Part shown: positions 57,141 to 64,000 of the stretch, piece by piece | Position numbering within the stretch: position 1 is the first letter of the stretch | Layout: every line of letters starts with the position of its first letter | Assembly (NCBI GenBank): GCA_029962745.1 | Contig: CM057165.1 | Coordinates: 22,774,202 to 22,838,201 of the forward strand | DNA: 64,000 nucleotides | Direction of reading: 5' to 3' | DNA from: Echinometra lucunter | Taxonomy: Eukaryota; Echinodermata; Echinoidea; Camarodonta; Echinometridae | Program-made: the position numbers and the translations under genes | The notes under the pieces: model-generated | What the model saw: only the letters and a program-made list of their open reading frames with translations | Databases searched by the model: none | Told to the model about the DNA's origin: nothing

Positions 57141-60100
57141 GCTATTTAAAGTAAGAAATTTAAAACTTTAGCGCAATTTTTCTTTGAAGTTCAGTCACTT
57201 CGTTCCCTCGCCGTTTCTTCAGAATCAAGTAATTTGCACCCCAATAAACAGCGATTTAAAAGTTTAAAAATGATTAATAGTCATTGTTCTTACTGCGTTT
57301 GATAGCTAGCCTCACCACCACAGACGTATTGCTTGCTAATAGCGTTCATGTAGAGAACAAGAAAGAGCCGCAAAGAAAAGAACTAGCTACTTTCACCCTG
57401 AAGCGCACAGACTTTGTCAGTGCTGGGTCGGTTTGGAGTTGGTGTGACTGTAATATCAACTGAAATTCTAATACCTGATGCAATCATAACCGTAACGGTT
57501 ATGTTCGAATTACATAATGCCGTATTGTAATGTTCGTGCATTTCGAAAGGGATTGACAAGGCGATCTTTTTAGATCATTAATCGGTCTTTTTAGAGAATT
57601 TCGTCGTCTCTTCGATTTCCGACAGTGACGTCTGTAATCGAGTTTTATGCACGACAAGACTCATCTGATTAGAATTCAGACAAGTTTCGGTTCACGCACG
57701 CTGCATATGATAATGCTAATTTCTTTCTTTGAAAAAACACACCAACAACCAGCACCGGCTGGAATTCTTTGAGAGATCATCCTTTGAAATCCATCGGTTG
57801 GTTTATAGCCTTCACCATTACCAGGAGAGTAGATTTTTTTTTTTTTTTTTTTTTTTTTGGGGGGGGGGATAGGGGATGCACCCCCACATTTTGAGGTGGA
57901 CTCATAGAAATGTGTGTACATACAAAAATATGTACGAATGGGTTATTCACCCCACATCCCCCCCCCCCGCCCCCCACCGAGGTTTGAGGATCTGTCTACG
58001 CTAATGACCATAACACAAAGTAGTCCGGGTGCATAATCTAACACATCATGTCAAAATAAATATAGAACGACTGCGAATCAAGACTATCATAGTGCTACTG
58101 GGTTTTTTGCCATGTACATGACGTCATTGTTTGTAATGACTGCAACGGGAAATCCCCATGTGTTAAAAAGCCATTCGCATGACAACACCCATGACTTGGA
58201 AGCTGTGTTGCGACATACTAAATTGCAATGCGCCACGTATCCGATGCTATTTCCATACCCGTCGGACAAGGGTATAATAAAGCAATCCTCGTCGAAACAA
58301 CGTTAGTTGTGCTTGTGAAAAGGGATTGTGCGGACATACATCGCTGTAGTACTGCTAGCTTTATTTTATCATGATGTTATTTACTCAGCCTATGTCCTTC
58401 AACATCTTGGAATTGTATAGTGTTTTATTTCATGTCATTGTTGTGTTCTACATATCAATTCTGCCGATTGTTTGGTCAGATGACTGATATTATGCCTCCT
58501 TTACAATGTTTTCTTCAGCAGTGAGAAGCCTGCAAATGTTCGTTCTAACTTCTATCTTCGTCCATTGTAGGATGTAGACGTGAGTTCACATCCAATCAGC
58601 GGCATTTGTTGTTGTTGTTGTTGTTGTCGTTGTTGTTGTTGTTTGTTCCTTTCCTATACAGGGACATGTATTTCCAGACTTAAGAGTGGAGGACCCAGTC
58701 CGCGACCCAGTTATGTCTTTGTTCTTTTTACTTTTTCATTCTTCATTTCGTATTCTGTTTCGATCGACTTTCGAACGAGTTAATATGTAACAAGCTTGCC
58801 AACAATGGATGTTGTTGGTGTTTTTCTCTGATTTAAACGTATTTTGATCTGAATAAGGTAAGGAGCTACTGCATGAATAGTGAATCATGCTTCGTTTCGC
58901 CATCAGTTTTCACATGACATGACATTTTGCACCAAACACACCAGTCGAATTTATTACTGATAAGAAAAACAAAACAGCATAAAACAAAATATGCGTTGTT
59001 AATCAGTGTTAATAGGTTCATACTGTATTTCGGATTATGATACTGACTTTACAGCAGGCATGATAGGAGAACGCAATTTCGTACTGTCATTATGTTCGCT
59101 GACATGATCTGACATGTCTATAATTATGTTTGATACTCTGCAGAACGTGCAAGAATTTCGTTAAGTGGTTGCAAATTTTAATCAGGACACGCACCACCTA
59201 TTTCAAAGTGTCAAATTTGCTTTATAGATTTGATACAGATAACATGTATCAGTGTATCAAATACCGTCATAGGTCGCGCGGCATCATTCATACTTCGATT
59301 ATGTTTCTTCATTTGATTTTGGAGACACTAAAAATATGCTACTGTGTTGAAATAATAATAATAATAAAAAAGAGGAAACTACAAGCCAGTTTTTTAATTC
59401 ATTTCCTATTCTCATAGCTTTCTTTGTACCCGCTAAAAATTGCAATGATGAGAGAGTCTGTCGCAATACCAGGGTGCACGTAATTTCTATTTCGTGTCCA
59501 GACATGCAATACTCATTGCATTGTGACTCACTCGCCAGCGAGTGTAAGACGGTTTGCAAGGCTTCTGCTTTCCGCTCAAGATGAATTGAAGAAAACCCTT
59601 GGCAGTTGGCACAGTTATGGATTCATTATTATGGCGGCTCGTTGAATTATTTAATTCCCTTAAAAATGTTCTAGCATAACTATTCTGCGTTGAGGAATCA
59701 TGGATCATGTTTTCATCGAGGCTTGTGCTTGTTAGGTAACCACTTTCACTTTTCAGTTTCTGCTCATTTTCGGTTTTATCTGCCGTGTAATTAAGTGTAG
59801 ATTTCCCAGGCATATACTATAGGCATCCACGTGTCATGTGCTTGTTTCATATTTATTACTGCTAATATGAGTCATAAGACTAATTTTGCATTCATCTCAC
59901 TGTGATGAATTTTTGTCTCGTCTTTGTTTATATTGGCTAAAATTTGTAGATCTATGAAAACCATCCTACCCCATAGAGGGTCTAGATATATGTTAACTGC
60001 TGGGCCTTGATTACAATTTTTAAAGGTGAAATCATTCTGTTAAATTATCAAATTGTGTGATAGACACAAGGATGTGTAAATAGATAAATAAATAAATAAA

Positions 60101-63100
60101 CCCCTCTTACATGTCTAAGTAAATGAATGTAAACATGAATAAAGAAATGAATGAGAAAATAAAACCTGCTACGTCACTGGGTTATTATAAATCGATCGAG
60201 AAAGCGCGGGAAACAAAGGATTCCGTGGAGTTAGAGACCTAGAGCATCCTTTATAAAGGCCTCATGACGTGAAGAGAGAAGGAGATGGTGCACATGGTTT
60301 CACCTCATAATGATGGCGCGGTGCGGTGCGATAATGTTTTATAATTTCGCGCTCATTCGCCATCATTTCTAGGTGTGCTAAAATCGGCCACATCTCAGCC
60401 GTCAACAAGATCATCAAGATCATAAAACGGGCAAATTCTGGTTTGCTTTGCTGTTCCATCTTCTTTGCAATGGACTATGAAATGGATGCATTAATTGTTG
60501 TTTCTGCTCTCAGTAAGATTATACTATGTCAGGAATATTATATAGAATAAATGAGATTTTTATTCAGTTCCTCGCTTTTCTTTGATAAAGATCCCTGTAA
60601 GATGAATGAACTTCCATTGGATGTTGGGTTTATTTACACAAATACACAAGCGAGTAGAAGCAAAACATCATGCAAGAAAAAGTACCAAAACCAGATAATG
60701 GGCTTGCAAAATAATAAGTTATATAGTGTGTTCTCTCATGCGATGAATGGGTTAGAAAACATTTACATGTAGCCATGTATACTGTACAATATAAGCCTGT
60801 CGAGACAAGTCCTTTGAATCATTTCATAGTTCACGCTTTCCATTAAAGTAATAAAACTTGAGTCAGATTGCTATGTTTTAATCATATCTTGATGATATTA
60901 ATTGTTATGTCAAATTGCTTTCAATAAAAACTGAAAGAAAAAAAAAACTTAGGTCAGATTATGGTTATTTACCGATATGTAAACAAATGCTTTAAGAATT
61001 ATATTTTTTTAAAAAGAGGATGAAATATCTAAAATTACTTTCAACTGGGATGATAGTTACTGTAATGTGTCTGGATTTTGCACGCTTTTGAAAACAGGCA
61101 AATAGCTTTCATGACCTCTTATCATGTTTAAATCACCTAATTCTTACCCAGACTGCCCCGATATTACTGTCTCATGCTGCCACTATTTAACTGTGTTTCT
61201 ACTTTCTAGTTTCATTCGACTGTTAGATATGATAGTATAGTAGAATATGCCAAAATATTGTTCTAACTTCTAAATATACGTTTTGTACTTCTCCGTTTCC
61301 CGTTTTTCGGACAGAATCAATGGGGGAATAGTTCCCCAAACTGTCCACCCATACTATCCTCTGAAACTGATATAGTGCAAATATTCCAACCAACCTTTTT
61401 TTTTAATGGCCTGAATCAGTGAATGTACCTTGACTGGTGAGTCATGATCAAGATATGCCGTACTTGATGTTATCATTCGAGTAACATTGACCTATGACAC
61501 CAATTTCAAACCTACCCGATTATAATTTTTATTCGGGGAAGAGAATAGGTAGATTAGAAGCATAACTCTTTTGCATTATGCTGAATACGTGCATGTTCTA
61601 ATTTCAAACAGAATGCAAGCAATTATCCTTGTGGGACTTGAATGATGAAAGAAGTGAAAACATTTTTGTTTAGTTTTAAGACATGACATGATACACATTA
61701 AATTTTTGCATACTGTTTCCCATCTTACATGATATCCAATCATAGTTATGTAATTCTCCTTATACGGCCAGTTTTCTTATCTCTCAACATGTGTTTTTTC
61801 TCAAAACTGAAGTGATAAATTTAGAAATGTTCATTTATGTTACATTTGAATGATGGAAACAAAATTTGTGGAAAAGAAAAACAAGTTTGTAATCAGTTTC
61901 CGTATAGTGCACTATTGTGTTCAATACGATATGGAGTTCAAATGCTGAATCTTTCATCATTTCTCTGGGAGGAGAGAGAGAGAGAAAGAACGATATGGAT
62001 GGACTGATGGAGGAGAGGAATCTTACAACACAAAAGAAGCTATATATGGGCCATGGGGCGTGAAATTGAATCGCATTTTCTTTTCGAATAGAATGTTTAA
62101 CCATTCTGTCAAACCGCAAATAAAATGGCATGACTCCATCATTGCCTGCAGCTCTATTTCAAATTGCATTATCTATTTTTCTATTTTCATATTTCAGGAA
62201 GCGCGAAACGTTTACAATGCATCTCAGGCTAGTGGCGTATAGCTTTGATCCAGTTAGAGTTAATGAATATTCAGTATTAACTGCATAAATTGGGGGGGGG
62301 GAGGGGGAGGGGCATTGTGGGGCGGTCTTACAATAAATGCAAATCGTTTCCTTTCTCCTTTCCTGCCCATTCGACTGGAGGAAGCTAGGGCACGTGCTCC
62401 CATAGCCCACCCCCTTTAGTTGCCCCATTGGCTTTGTGCATCGTTGAGAGGGGTGTGAGAGAAGAAGAGAAAGGAGAGAGAGAGGGGGGGGGGAGAGAAT
62501 TAGAGCGATATACTGCAATGTAAGAGAAGTTACTTGATATAGGAAGACGTAAAGAAAAGTAATTCAAAAGATGAATGAAAGAAAATGTGAATAGAAAGAA
62601 TGACTCATACTTTTGAAACCATAGGAGCAGCGTCAGTTTTGGAGTGATTTGAGGTTACCCCTATGGGTTACCCCCTCCCCGTTATCAATATGTAGGCATT
62701 TGCTTGTGATTATGTCCCCCTCCCCTCTTTCCCTTCCACATTCTGAGGATCTATATAACATAGGTTCCTGAAACGAAAAATTAATGCGTTACCTTTTTTA
62801 CTGCATGGTCTTTAAAAAAGGGGGGCCATTTGCTTAAAGAGTTATTAGGAATGCCAAATCATTTGCATAACATTCAGATTCGCCATTTCCACCATCTTAC
62901 AGTCTTTTAATAGGTGTTTAACCAGCTGCATAGGCCTTCAACAGATGCCCCTTTTTGAGTTCCAACTTCCTTTTAGCCAAAAAACGCTGAATGACTGCAC
63001 CGCTCGATTAGGTCTCATACAGGTTTCATGATATATTCACTACAAAAATATAACAATTCTTGATGCTCATAATCACACCCACCGATACCCACCCCTTTGT

Positions 63101-63453
63101 TTGTTTTTTATCGCAACCGTAACAACAAACAAAGAGAAACCGAGGCTGGGTAGAATATTTTTACCATTCATGCTGTGAGTCGTTGATTGGGGAATCCCCG
63201 TCAAACTTCCCCAAGATCAACGACAAAAATGATTGCGCAACGTGTCATGCGGTGCAATTTCCTCGTAGTCTAGAGACAACTGTGCTTTGTTTCATTTTCA
63301 TACAAACACTATATAGAAGCCATGGAGACAAGGAGCAACCCCTCCTTTTATCGAATGACAAAATGAGAAAAATGAGATATGGATAGAAAGAAAAAGAAAG
63401 AGATATCTTACAGTGATACGACTCCTTTCCAACCTTGTTTGGTCACATTTCTA

Positions 63454-63739
63454 GGTGACAACCCACTTCACCGAAGGCCCGCGAGACCGAAGGCCCGCGA
63501 GGCCGAAAATAGCAAATTGTAATCTATGTTATCACACCGTCCTGACCAATTCCTGTGCCAGAAGAAAGTTTAATAAGTATTAAAGGGCAGCGAATGTTTT
63601 TCATGGAAGGTGTGGAACATCCGGAAACGAGGACTAAACATGCTAGAAGAGACATAATTATACCGATAGCGCATTGATGAAGGCAAATACGATACGGGCC
63701 TTCGGCCTTCACGGGCCTTCGGTCAAGTGGGCGGACCCC
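63454..63739. mobile_element. GC-ended MITE (copy B of 50383-50669)
   Basis: CATTTCTA on both sides. The left end is GGTGACAACCCACTT, slightly changed from copy A. Confidence 0.7.
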
Positions 63740-64000
63740 CATTTCTAATGCTGCCTCGTAAATAGTTTATCTCTTCTTTGTGAGCCCCGTGCTGCCCCCA
63801 CCCTTCAATGGCACCAACTTATTTCTCTCTCTTTCAATTCTCTGAAATACTTTCACTTTCGCAGATATCACCTCATGGGTCACACAAACCCACTTTACAT
63901 CGATTAAAATAGCAATATGTACATGCACATTATGCATTGGTGGGTTTGGGGAGGCACAGACGGACAATGTCCCTTTGAAATACTAACCTCCAAAATATGC

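Larger units (their letters stand above)
51501..64000. repeat. Copy B of the ~12.5-kb duplicated segment, running off the window
   Basis: Same orientation and order as 38418-50929. The last base matches about 50929. Many single-base indels relative to copy A, dense in 52000-55000 and 59000-61750, while about 61800-63000 and 55660-56050 are nearly identical to copy A. Confidence 0.95.

Overview
The window is animal nuclear DNA: AT-rich, intron-rich and crowded with non-autonomous transposons, microsatellites and two 500-N assembly gaps. Repeat style (TGACCTTTGACCTT minisatellite elements ending in GGAC runs, GCGAGCGAAGCGAGC motifs, tRNA-derived SINEs, CR1/L2-like LINE 3' ends) fits a marine invertebrate, most likely an echinoderm such as a sea urchin. 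That assignment is inference; no species marker was seen.

Two real protein-coding genes were found, both on the minus strand. (1) Positions 1261-14527 hold six coding exons of a UHMK1/KIS homologue (kinase plus U2AF-homology domain). All splice phases join correctly. The last UHM exon must lie left of position 1. The gene has an unusual insert of about 180 residues inside the kinase domain. (2) Positions 26301-31567, perhaps with a 5' exon at 34557-34760, hold a three-exon CISD3 homologue. It is a mitochondrial protein with two CDGSH iron-sulfur motifs, and here it carries an extra Cys-rich C-terminal tail.

Nearly every intron is colonised by a different class of non-autonomous transposon, several with readable target-site duplications. 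They include a TA-flanked foldback element inside a (TAG)n microsatellite, a TTA-flanked Harbinger-like MITE, a TTAA-flanked piggyBac-like MITE nested in a tRNA-SINE, and an 8-bp-TSD hAT-like element. Between the genes lies a nearly perfect 566-bp foldback element with a 9-bp duplication (17682-18247). Two element families (called A and B here) share the plan inverted end, minisatellite, GGAC run, hairpin tail; each monomer carries a perfect nuclear-receptor DR1 site.

The right 40% (38418-64000) is one ~12.5-kb sequence present twice around the gap at 51001-51500. The copies share every transposon insertion and differ mainly by single-base indels. The smaller gap (21057-21556) is also flanked by the same sequence on both sides. 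Both look like unmerged contig overlaps or haplotypes rather than true gaps. No convincing host gene was found in the duplicated unit; it holds LINE reverse-transcriptase remnants and MITEs.

No prokaryote-style system, CRISPR array, rRNA or functional tRNA gene was found. The best biological leads are the inserted kinase domain, the CISD3 tail, the 17.7-kb foldback element and the DR1-bearing element families.
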